A DNA stretch of 45,872 nt from the NCBI GenBank assembly GCA_030835925.1, contig JAURQW010000023.1, positions 1 to 45,872 of the forward strand, written 5' to 3'. The stretch is from Gammaproteobacteria bacterium (GTDB lineage: Bacteria > Pseudomonadota > Gammaproteobacteria > GCA-002705445 > GCA-002716945). The translations under genes were made by a program, and so were the position numbers. The notes beneath the pieces were generated by a model. It saw nothing but the letters and a program-made list of their open reading frames with translations. It did no database searches and was not told the origin of the DNA. Each line of letters begins with the position of its first letter. The stretch's first letter is position 1. This document shows, in pieces, positions 1 to 12,100 of this stretch.

Positions 1-208
1 AAAAGCCAGGAACAACTAACTGAAGCCCTGGTTGAAATAATTCTGCTCTTATCACAAGAGCCATTAGCCCACCAATAAAAAACATTATCAAGCTAAACCA
101 TAAATACATAGAACCAATATCCTTATGGTTTGTAGTAGTTATCCATCTCATAATACCTGAAGGAGTATGGCTATGGTCATCATGTAATTTATCTATATTT
201 GCACTCAT
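1..208 (-). CDS. coxA: cytochrome c oxidase subunit I, N-terminal part (runs off window start)
   Basis: Reverse complement from ATG at 208 reads MSANIDKLHDDHSHTPSGIMRWITTTNHKDIGSMYLWFSLIMFFIGGLMALVIRAELFQPG, a typical CoxA N-terminus; lies directly after coxB. Confidence 0.9.
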   Translation of the reverse strand, partial: MSANIDKLHDDHSHTPSGIMRWITTTNHKDIGSMYLWFSLIMFFIGGLMALVIRAELFQPGLQLVVPGF

Positions 209-220
209 AATAATTTCCGT

Positions 221-1015
221 TTATTTAGTTATAGCAACCTTGTTACTTTTTTGGATTGAAACCCATTTGTAATACTCGTTTTTAGGAACTGCCTTCACAA
301 CTATTGGCATAAACCCATGATCTTTTCCGCATAATTCAGCACACTGGCCTCTATATATACCTGGTTTTTTAATATCAACCCACATTTCATTTATATAACC
401 AGGAATAGCATCTTTCTTCCCACCAAGTTCTGGAACCCACCAAGCATGAATTACATCGCTCGCAGTTAATAATATTCTAACTTTAGTATCTGTAGGTAGA
501 ACGACAACATTATCAACATTTCTTAAGTAATGGTCGACATTTGATACTTCTACTCCAGAGTTCAGTCTCCTAGCCACATTGCTCTCATTATCAATTTTAC
601 TAAAAAAGGACACATTATCTTCTAAATATTCATATTGCCACATCCACTGATAACCAGTTACCTTTAATGTTATTTCTGAGTCCCTAGTATCTTCCATCAA
701 TATTAATGCTTTGGTTGCAGGCACGGCCATACCAACTAGTATTATGAATGGGATAACGGTCCAAATAATCTCAACTTTTGTGCTCTCATGAAAAGTAGCA
801 GGTTTGTGACCAAGAGATTTACGATGGTAGATGATCGAGTAGAGCATAGCTCCAAATACAAGTATACCTATCACCACAGTTATATAGAATATGAGCATAT
901 GTAAATCATATGCTACCTCACTTGTAGGTGTTACTCCGCGTGGCATATTTGTTTCCCAATCTGCTAGAACTGTCGTTGGGAGAATAACCATTAATAAAAT
1001 GTTAAATATCTTCAT
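221..1015 (-). CDS. coxB: cytochrome c oxidase subunit II (CuA)
   Basis: Signal/TM helices, VIHAWWVPELGGKKDAIPGYINE and the CuA motif GQCAELCGKDHGFMP. Confidence 0.95.
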   Translation of the reverse strand: MKIFNILLMVILPTTVLADWETNMPRGVTPTSEVAYDLHMLIFYITVVIGILVFGAMLYSIIYHRKSLGHKPATFHESTKVEIIWTVIPFIILVGMAVPATKALILMEDTRDSEITLKVTGYQWMWQYEYLEDNVSFFSKIDNESNVARRLNSGVEVSNVDHYLRNVDNVVVLPTDTKVRILLTASDVIHAWWVPELGGKKDAIPGYINEMWVDIKKPGIYRGQCAELCGKDHGFMPIVVKAVPKNEYYKWVSIQKSNKVAITK

Positions 1016-1087
1016 TAATCATCCTTTATTTAATGAGCTCATAATAGCAAAATATTAGTATTTATGGAATTTCTAATTTAAAAAAAA

Positions 1088-1912
1088 TTAAATATTTTTT
1101 ATAGGTATTACCCCAATATTTTCATTAGATTTTAAGTTATTTTTCCAGGCCAAGCCATATATCATCTCATATGTAACAGGCAGTCTTTTGTTAGTATCAT
1201 TCAAAGGATAATTTTCAGCTAATTTATAATATGAACTTTTTGTGATAGCTTTGGGTTTTTGCCCAATAACTGTATTGGCTCCAGTTTTTTTTAAAGAGCT
1301 TAAGACATCCTTAAATGAATTATATTCTATAACTATATTTTCAATATCCATTACTGGATCATGAAACCCATGTTTTAATAACGAATCTCCATATAAGTGC
1401 ATATCTGAAAATGTATTGATATGCTGTTCTTCATCTACAAATGAATAAGCATCTCGTAGCTCCTGAAGTGTGCTTGGCCCAACTGTTGTAAATAAAAATA
1501 GTCCTTTGTCTTTTAGAAATCTATGGATATCAGAAAATATTCTCTCCACTTCATCGCACCAGTGCAGAGTAAAACTAGACACAACTAGATCAAATGCATT
1601 ATTCTTAAATGGCATATTTTCTGCATCCGATAGAACACAGTTAAGCTTAGGGTTTTTTTTATATACTTCATTAAGCATATTAAAAGATATGTCTAGACAA
1701 GTGATGCTGGCATCAGGGAAAAGATTATATAAGGAGTTAGATAAATACCCGGTGCCACAACCAATATCTAATATATTTAATGGTTTTATTTTAATTGAAG
1801 ATAATCTTTCGCAAAGTCTGTTAGCTACTTCTCTTTGAACTAATGAATACTTATCATATGATGAAGCTTTAGAGTTAAATGAATATTTTATTTTATTTTT
1901 AAATTTTTCCAT
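1088..1912 (-). CDS. bioC: malonyl-[ACP] O-methyltransferase BioC
   Basis: Class I SAM methyltransferase motif ILDIGCGTGYLS; BioC-like N-terminus (FNSKASSYDKYSLVQREVANRL); next to a BioH-like hydrolase. Confidence 0.85.
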   Translation of the reverse strand: MEKFKNKIKYSFNSKASSYDKYSLVQREVANRLCERLSSIKIKPLNILDIGCGTGYLSNSLYNLFPDASITCLDISFNMLNEVYKKNPKLNCVLSDAENMPFKNNAFDLVVSSFTLHWCDEVERIFSDIHRFLKDKGLFLFTTVGPSTLQELRDAYSFVDEEQHINTFSDMHLYGDSLLKHGFHDPVMDIENIVIEYNSFKDVLSSLKKTGANTVIGQKPKAITKSSYYKLAENYPLNDTNKRLPVTYEMIYGLAWKNNLKSNENIGVIPIKNI

Positions 1913-1916
1913 CGGT

Positions 1917-2618
1917 TTAAATAAAATCCATTATTAATTTAAAAATCTGTTTGTTCCCATGAATGAAAGGAATGTGCCCCAAATCTTCTATAGTGGCTTC
2001 CAAATAAACATTGTCTCTTTTATCAACAAATTGATCTTTATCTGTATTTATACAAAGTATATTATCATTTTTGAGTGATGTATGTTCGCTAGATGAAAAT
2101 AACTTCATATCATTTAAGTTTTGAATTAATGTCTTATTATCAGGAAGATTATTAATCTCGAATTTATTAATAATTTTTTTAAATTCGTCCATAGGTTTAA
2201 TAGAATTTTTTACACATTCGTACATGAATCTCTTTATGGCCTTACTTCTATCTCTTTCAAGATTGATAATAAGTTTATTAATATTATTTATATTAAATTC
2301 TTTATTACTAGAGTCATATATTTTTAGATTAGCATTTATTAAAACTATTTGTATGTTTGGATTAATTAATGAATGATACGCTTCTAGTATCAATGATGCT
2401 CCATATGACCAAGCAATTATAATAGTTCGTTCTTTGATTGCTCTTAATAAGTTCTTACAGAAATCAACATGATTTATTTTAGATGCCTTATTCTCCCCAT
2501 AACCAGGTAGATCAATAGTGTACACAGATTTAAAGTCAGTAAATTCATTATCTAAACCCCACCATATTTTGCTATCGAATAGCCACCCATGAACGAATAT
2601 TACGTTTAAATTTTTCAT
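1917..2618 (-). CDS. bioH: pimeloyl-ACP methyl ester esterase (BioH-like alpha/beta hydrolase)
   Basis: VIFVHGWLFDSKIWW, YTIDLPGYGENK, nucleophile elbow AWSYGAS, C-terminal LGHIPFIHG; adjacent to bioC. Confidence 0.8.
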   Translation of the reverse strand: MKNLNVIFVHGWLFDSKIWWGLDNEFTDFKSVYTIDLPGYGENKASKINHVDFCKNLLRAIKERTIIIAWSYGASLILEAYHSLINPNIQIVLINANLKIYDSSNKEFNINNINKLIINLERDRSKAIKRFMYECVKNSIKPMDEFKKIINKFEINNLPDNKTLIQNLNDMKLFSSSEHTSLKNDNILCINTDKDQFVDKRDNVYLEATIEDLGHIPFIHGNKQIFKLIMDFI

Positions 2619-2668
2619 ACCTTATAAGTTATCTTTTTTTAATGTACTATTGATTATATATTAATCAG

Positions 2669-3259
2669 ATGTCAGAAAATATGATCAACACTGAAACCTT
2701 TATCATTATTGTATTATTGTATCTACTAGGATCTATACCATTTGCTGTTGTAAGCTCGAAAATATTCAATCTACCTGACCCAAGATCATTTGGTTCAAAA
2801 AATCCAGGTGCAACGAATGTTATGAGAAGTGGCAATAAACTAGCAGCACTTTTTACATTGCTAGGTGATGGTCTTAAAGGATTCATACCTATCTCTTTTT
2901 TGCTAAGCCATGGTTTTATTGAATACGAATTATACTTACTATCATTTCTTATACTAATAGGCCATTGTTATCCTATTACTCTAAACTTCAAAGGTGGTAA
3001 AGGTGTGGCAACGTCACTCGGCATACTATTTGCTCTTACTCCACTGGTTGCAATGTGTGTAATTATGTCATGGCTATTAGTGTATTATCTTTTTAAGGTT
3101 TCAGGTGTGTCTGCACTAGTAGGTTTTCTATTATTACCTTTGTTCATGTATTTGTTGACTGATGATAGTTATATGATAATACTATCTTTTTTTAATGTTA
3201 TTTTTATCTATCTAACACATAAGAAGAACATTGTTGACTTTTTGTCAAGCCAATCTTGA
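2669..3259 (+). CDS. plsY: glycerol-3-phosphate acyltransferase PlsY
   Basis: LLGSIPFAVVSSKIFNLPDPRSFGSKNPGATNVMRSGNK, GHCYPITLNFKGGKGVATSLG. Confidence 0.95.
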   Translation: MSENMINTETFIIIVLLYLLGSIPFAVVSSKIFNLPDPRSFGSKNPGATNVMRSGNKLAALFTLLGDGLKGFIPISFLLSHGFIEYELYLLSFLILIGHCYPITLNFKGGKGVATSLGILFALTPLVAMCVIMSWLLVYYLFKVSGVSALVGFLLLPLFMYLLTDDSYMIILSFFNVIFIYLTHKKNIVDFLSSQS

Positions 3260-4237
3260 TGAAGGGCTTGGGTTTATCTCAAGAGAGCTTTTGATATCTT
3301 TATGGTATTTTAAATAACCCATATAAGCTATCATCGCACCATTATCTGTGCTAAACGCAATATCTGGGAAAAAGATGTTTTTGTTGCGTTTTTCATTTTC
3401 AAATCTTTCTCTCAATCTCTTGTTAGCGCTAACACCACCAGATATAACAATATTATCAACATTTAGATCAGTCGCTGCCCGAAGAGTTTTAGATATCAAC
3501 ACATCTAAAATTGCATTTTCAAAATCAAACGCAATATTAGATATTAGTTCTTCTGTTAAAATATTTTTATTAACAGATTGAGTAACATGTGTTTTGAGCC
3601 CGCTAAAACTAAAATCATAGCAATTTGTATTTATCATTGGTCTAGGAAATTTAAAAGATGATGAGGATGTTTTGGCAGATGCTTTCGATATCTGTGGGCC
3701 ACCTGGATATGGTAAACCGAGATGTCTTGCAACCTTGTCAAAAACCTCGCCGGCAGAATCATCCAATGTCTTTCCCAGTACGTCATAGTTGGTACTAGTA
3801 TTAACTGATGATAGGATAGTATGTCCTCCAGATACAAGTAACGATATGAATGGTGGTTTTAATGACTTCTCTGATATCATAGGAGAAAAAATATGTGCCT
3901 CTAAATGATCAATTTCTATGGATGGTATTTTTAGTGTCCAGGCTAATGATTTTGAAAATGATGCCCCAGTTAACAAAGGACCTAATAATCCAGGCCCATT
4001 AGTGAAAGCAATTAGGTCTATATCTTTTAGGTCTTTTGCTGTGATATTTAACAGTTCATCTAGTAATGGCACTAATTTTAAAACATGATCTCTGGATGCC
4101 AATTCTGGAACAACTCCGCCGTACTTCCCATGTATGGTATGTTGCGAATTTACAACATGCCCCAGCATACCCGCGTCAGAGTCATAAAGCGCTAATCCTG
4201 TTTCATCGCAAGAAGATTCTACCCCCATTACTAACAT
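3245..4237 (-). CDS. tsaD: tRNA N6-adenosine threonylcarbamoyltransferase TsaD
   Basis: MLVMGVESSCDETGLALYD, HLEAHIFSP, LLVSGGHT, metal/ATP motifs; full length. Confidence 0.97.
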   Translation of the reverse strand: MLVMGVESSCDETGLALYDSDAGMLGHVVNSQHTIHGKYGGVVPELASRDHVLKLVPLLDELLNITAKDLKDIDLIAFTNGPGLLGPLLTGASFSKSLAWTLKIPSIEIDHLEAHIFSPMISEKSLKPPFISLLVSGGHTILSSVNTSTNYDVLGKTLDDSAGEVFDKVARHLGLPYPGGPQISKASAKTSSSSFKFPRPMINTNCYDFSFSGLKTHVTQSVNKNILTEELISNIAFDFENAILDVLISKTLRAATDLNVDNIVISGGVSANKRLRERFENEKRNKNIFFPDIAFSTDNGAMIAYMGYLKYHKDIKSSLEINPSPSSRLA

Positions 4238-4321
4238 TGTTACCTCTATTTATTTAAATCTATTGCTTTATTAGTATAATCAAGTAATATTACGCCATTA
4301 TAAACTATTTTAAATAAATAT

Positions 4322-4546
4322 ATGCCAAGTGTACAAATTAGAGAAAATGAGCCATTTGAAATTGCTCTAAGAAGGTTTAAAAGAGGCTGTGAAAAAGCAG
4401 GTATTTTAACAGAGACTCGCAGACGCGAGTTCTATGAAAAACCTACAGCCATGAGAAAAAGAAAAATTGCTGCTGCAACCAAAAGACATAAAAGAAAAGT
4501 AAGTATGTCTGCAATCAGAAAAAAACCTCCATATAAAAAATTCTAA
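4322..4546 (+). CDS. rpsU: 30S ribosomal protein bS21
   Basis: [48 protein letters not shown]; divergent from tsaD as in many gammaproteobacteria. Confidence 0.97.
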   Translation: MPSVQIRENEPFEIALRRFKRGCEKAGILTETRRREFYEKPTAMRKRKIAAATKRHKRKVSMSAIRKKPPYKKF

Positions 4547-4552
4547 TCTTTG

Positions 4553-5008
4553 ATGTCAAATCAATCTACTAAAGATAAAATACAAGAAGATCTCGTGAAA
4601 TCTATGAAATCGGGAGAAAAGGATAAAGTTGAAATTATTCGTTTTGCCCAGTCATTCATAAAACAATTAGAAAAAGATAAAAATATAGAATTATCAGAGT
4701 CTGAGACTGTGCAAGTACTCAAGAAAGTCATAAAAAGGAATCAAGAATCATATGATCAATTTATAAATGCAGGAAGAGATGATTTAGCTGCTAAAGAAAA
4801 AAAAGAAATGGATATTATAAAAACCTATTTACCAGAAGAAATGTCTGAAGCGGATATGATTGAAGTAGTAAAAAAATCTATAGTAAACTGTGAGGCTAAA
4901 AGTTCTAAAGATATGGGTAAAGTTATGGCTGATATCAAAAAAAACCATGGAGATAATGCTGATATGAGCATGGTAAGCAAAATAGTCAAAGAACTCTTAT
5001 CTCTTTAA
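4553..5008 (+). CDS. yqeY: GatB/YqeY domain protein
   Basis: YqeY-like sequence (IRFAQSFIKQLEKDKN, AAKEKKEMDIIKTYLPEEMSEADM); follows rpsU. ATG at 4553 preferred over the TTG at 4550 in the ORF track. Confidence 0.88.
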   Translation: MSNQSTKDKIQEDLVKSMKSGEKDKVEIIRFAQSFIKQLEKDKNIELSESETVQVLKKVIKRNQESYDQFINAGRDDLAAKEKKEMDIIKTYLPEEMSEADMIEVVKKSIVNCEAKSSKDMGKVMADIKKNHGDNADMSMVSKIVKELLSL

Positions 5009-5073
5009 TCTTATAAAAACATATAATCTTTATTCCACTGGTCATATCACTAACAGATATAGTATAATTTTAA

Positions 5074-7555
<2,482 letters not shown>

Positions 7556-7559
7556 CACT

Positions 7560-8069
7560 ATGGATTTAAAAAATATCTTTATTGTTGGAGCTATGGGCTC
7601 AGGAAAGTCATCAATAGGAAAACTTTTTGCACAAAGTTGTCAGAAACAATTTCTAGATACTGACCATGAGATTGAAAATGATAGTAAACTTGACATTACA
7701 ACAATATTTGAGAAATATGGTGAAGAAGAGTTTAGAAAAAAAGAAACCAAATTACTTGAAGAATTATCTGGAGTAGAGAATCATGTAGTAGCAACTGGTG
7801 GCGGAATAATATTGAAACAGGAAAATGCTGATATTATGAAAAAGATGGGGATGATAGTTTTTTTAGACATTGATTTAAAGACTCAAATCAAACGTGTTAA
7901 ATATAGAAAACATCGCCCATTACTAGAGAATACCGATCTAGAAAAAAGATTAAAAATTTTAAAAAGTGAGAGAGATCCTATTTATAATACTATTGCAGAT
8001 TATATAATAGATGTTTCTAGAAAAGATAAAAAAACAGTGGTTGAGGAAATTAAAAATAAATTACTATGA
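7560..8069 (+). CDS. aroK: shikimate kinase
   Basis: P-loop GAMGSGKSSIG, FLDTDHEIE, VVATGGGI, next to aroB. Confidence 0.95.
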   Translation: MDLKNIFIVGAMGSGKSSIGKLFAQSCQKQFLDTDHEIENDSKLDITTIFEKYGEEEFRKKETKLLEELSGVENHVVATGGGIILKQENADIMKKMGMIVFLDIDLKTQIKRVKYRKHRPLLENTDLEKRLKILKSERDPIYNTIADYIIDVSRKDKKTVVEEIKNKLL

Positions 8070-9142
8070 AGAAAGTGTCGTTAAAACTCAAACATAAGAA
8101 TATACCAATTTATATTGGCAACAATATACTTGTTGGATCTACTATTGCTAATCATATTAAGCATAAAGATGTAGTAATTATTACTAATACTAAAATTGCT
8201 AATCTCCATTTAAAAAAAGTTAAGAGATCTCTAAAAGGTTTTTTAGTAAAAACTTTAATACTACCTGATGGCGAAAAATATAAAAACATTAACACACTAA
8301 ATAAAATTCATGATTATTTAATTAAAAATAAATTTAATAGAGATCTAACTGTTATAGCTTTAGGCGGTGGCGTTATCGGAGATCTCGTTGCTTTTGCGTC
8401 AGATACTTTTCTTAGAGGCGTCAATCTAATTCAGGTTCCTACTACTCTGCTTGCTCAGGTAGATTCATCCATAGGTGGCAAAGCTGGCATAAATCATCAA
8501 AACGGTAAAAACTTGATTGGTAGTTTTAAACATCCTGAAGCAATATTTATAGATATAATGTTTTTAAAGACACTATCTAATAAACAGTACATTGCTGGAT
8601 TAGCAGAAGTTGTTAAGTATGGAGCCATTGGTAATTCCGTTTTCTTAAAATGGCTAAATAAAAACTTTAAAGCTATATTATTAAGAAAGACTGAATGTTT
8701 GGTTAAATTAATTAGTACTTCTGTTAAGGCTAAGGTAGATGTTGTTCAACAGGATGAGAAAGAATCAAATATTCGCGCACATCTAAATTTTGGTCACACG
8801 CTAGGACATGCGATAGAGTCAGCTATGAAATATAAAGGAATTCTTCACGGGGAGGCAGTAAGCATTGGAATGAATTTTGCTGCTGCAATATCTGTAGAGA
8901 AAAGCACTTTAGAAATAATGGAATATAATTTACTGGAGGATACTCTGTTAAAACTAGGTTTACCAATACATGCACCCTCCTCTATTTCTGACAAAAGCAT
9001 AATGAAGCATATGTCTTTTGATAAAAAGAAAAAAAATGGAAAAAATCACCTTGTTCTCTTAGAATCCATTGGCAAAAGCTTTATTTGTGACAAACTTACA
9101 GACAGCTACCTTTCAAAATTCGTTAAAACATTTCAGAGCTAA
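8066..9142 (+). CDS. aroB: 3-dehydroquinate synthase
   Basis: ALGGGVIGDLVAFASDTFLRGVNLIQVPTTLLAQVDSSIGGKAGINH; ATGA overlap with aroK. Confidence 0.96.
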   Translation: MKKVSLKLKHKNIPIYIGNNILVGSTIANHIKHKDVVIITNTKIANLHLKKVKRSLKGFLVKTLILPDGEKYKNINTLNKIHDYLIKNKFNRDLTVIALGGGVIGDLVAFASDTFLRGVNLIQVPTTLLAQVDSSIGGKAGINHQNGKNLIGSFKHPEAIFIDIMFLKTLSNKQYIAGLAEVVKYGAIGNSVFLKWLNKNFKAILLRKTECLVKLISTSVKAKVDVVQQDEKESNIRAHLNFGHTLGHAIESAMKYKGILHGEAVSIGMNFAAAISVEKSTLEIMEYNLLEDTLLKLGLPIHAPSSISDKSIMKHMSFDKKKKNGKNHLVLLESIGKSFICDKLTDSYLSKFVKTFQS

Positions 9143-9175
9143 TATCATAAATAATATGCTAGAATCATATTGATT

Positions 9176-12100
9176 ATGATAAACAAGAATATATACAAAA
9201 ATAATGGTCTTTATAACTCATTATTTGAGAAAGATAATTGTGGGTTTGGACTCATTACACAGATGGATGATATTCCATCCCACTGGGTTATTGATACCAG
9301 CATTAAAGCCCTAGAGAGATTAACACATAGAGGTGCTGTTTCAGATGATGGCAAAACCAGCGATGGTTGCGGCTTACTAATCAAGAAGCCTGATTCTTAT
9401 TTCAGGAAAATAGCTTTAGATTTAAACATCAAGCTTGATGTTAATTATGCATTTGGCTGTGTTTTTATAAATAAAAAAAATTTAAAAAAAACCAAAGAAA
9501 CACTTCATTTCCAATTAAGAAAACAAGGCTTGGAAGTAAAAGGCTGGAGAGATGTTCCTATAAATAAAAATGTTTGCGGGAAAGATGCTCTATCAACTTT
9601 ACCTCTAATTAAACAAATTATTGTATCTGCTCCAGACTCAATGTTAGAGTCGGATTTTGAAAAAAAATTATATATAGCAAGAATTCAGTCTGAAAAAATT
9701 CTTGCTGATGATGATGTTTTCTATGTGCCTAGCCTGTCATCAAGAGTTATTTCATATAAAGGCTTAATTGTCTCTGGGCATATAAAAGACTTTTATCTAG
9801 ATTTATCGGATAAAAACATGAAGGCATCCATGTGTGTTTTTCATCAAAGATTTTCTACAAACACTCTTCCTCAATGGAAGCTTGCTCAACCTTTTAGGTA
9901 CTTGGCTCATAATGGTGAAATTAATACAATCCAAGGAAATAGAAATTGGTACTTAGCTAGAAGGAATAAACTTAACATTGATTCATTGCCTGAACTCAAT
10001 AAACTTCACCCGCTAATATCTAGAGAGGATTCAGATTCTTATACATTAGACAATATGTTGGAGTTATTACTTGCTGGAGATATGGGCGTATTCAGAGCCA
10101 TGAGAACACTAATGCCACCAGCATGGCAGAATAATAAAAATATCGATGATAATTTAAAAGCATGTTATGAATATCATTCCATGCATATGGAGCCATGGGA
10201 TGGCCCTGCTGGGATCGTACTAACAGACGGAAGATATGCTGCTTGTGCTCTAGATAGAAATGGATTGAGACCTGCTAGATATGTAATGACGAAAGATAGA
10301 CATATAACCCTAGCATCAGAAATAGGTGTTTATGATTATGATCACAAAGATGTTGTAAAAAAAGGCAGATTAGCACCTGGTGAAATGCTAGCTGTTGATA
10401 CACAAAAAGGTCAATTATTATTAACAGATGAAATTGATCATATACTAAAAGATAGACATCCATATCTATCATGGCTTAAAAAATACTCTGTTAAATCTCA
10501 TGAATATGTCGCCGAGAAAGAACATCCTTTAAATTTTAAATCAGATGATTTACTTACATATAAGAAATCATTTCTAGTAACGTTTGAAGAAGAAAAAGAA
10601 ATTATAGCTCCCTTGGCTGAGATTGGACAAGAGGCTACTGGATCTATGGGGGATGATACCCCTATGCCAGTATTATCATCTCATAATAGATCTATTTATG
10701 ATTATTTTAGACAGCAATTTGCACAGGTTACAAATCCACCAATAGATCCATTAAGGGAAGCAAGCGTGATGTCCCTGGAGGTATGTTTTGGCAAAGAGAG
10801 AAATTTATTTGAGGAATCTTCAAAACATGCAGATAGACTAATACTTAGATCGCCTGTATTAGATAGACAAACTTATGACTCAATATTGAACTGTACTCAG
10901 AAAAATTATCCTAATGACACCATTAACCTAAATTATGAGTCATCATTGGATTTAGAAGAAGCAATTAACACTATTTGTGATCGTGTAATTAGAAGTGTTA
11001 AAAAAGGAAATATTAATATTATTTTATCTGATAAGAAAATAAATAAAAATCAACTAATTATACCTGCGCCTATGGCAGTTGGAGCTGTGCATCACAAGCT
11101 AATTGATGCAGGACTAAGATGTGATACTAATTTAATAATAGAAACAGGTTCTGCGAGAAACCCTCACCACTATGCAGTCCTAATTGGATATGGTGCCACA
11201 GCAATTTACCCATACCTTGCTTTTGAAATTTTAAATGAAATGGTTAATAAAAAGAAAATCACAATAACTAAGTATGGTGATTGTGTAAAAAATTATGTGC
11301 AAGGTATTAATAAAGGTATCTTAAAAATTATGTCTAAGATGGGCATATCATGTATATCTAGTTATAGAGGTGCTCAACTCTTTGAGATTGTTGGTTTAAA
11401 TCAGAAGATTGTGGAACTCTGCTTCAAGGATACTACTAGTCGTGTATCAGGTTCAGATTTTTCTGACATTGAAGTTGACCTAAACGATAATAGAAATCTT
11501 GCATGGGATATCACAAAAGAAATCAAAACTGGTGGCTTATTAAAATATGTGCATAGCGAGGAACATCATGATTATAATCCTGATGTTGTTAAAGCTCTAC
11601 AACAGTGTGTAATGACTGGAGATTATGAGGACTATAAAAAGTATTCTAATATAGTAAATAATAGGCAGCCAAGCTTTATTAGAGACTTATTATCATTAAA
11701 AAAGAGCTCTAAAAAAATCTCATTATCTAAAGTTGAGCCAGCCCAAAAATTTTATCATCGATTTGATACTGCAGGTATGTCTCTAGGGGCGCTTTCTCCA
11801 GAGGCGCATGAAGCACTTGCTGTTGCAATGAATAAGTTAGGCGGCAGATCAAACTCAGGTGAAGGCGGCGAAGATAAAAAAAGATTCAACTGTGAAAAAA
11901 CATCAAAAATAAAACAGGTGGCATCTGGAAGATTTGGAGTCACGCCACACTATTTGGTTAATGCAGAAGTTATACAAATTAAAATAGCTCAAGGAGCAAA
12001 ACCTGGAGAAGGAGGTCAATTGCCAGGAGATAAAGTGAATAGCATGATTGCAGAACTTAGGTTTTCAGTCCCAGGAGTTACATTGATTTCTCCGCCACCA

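Noticed and set aside
1470-1838. 122-aa + strand ORF
   Set aside because: Antisense to bioC; composition looks like a coding shadow.
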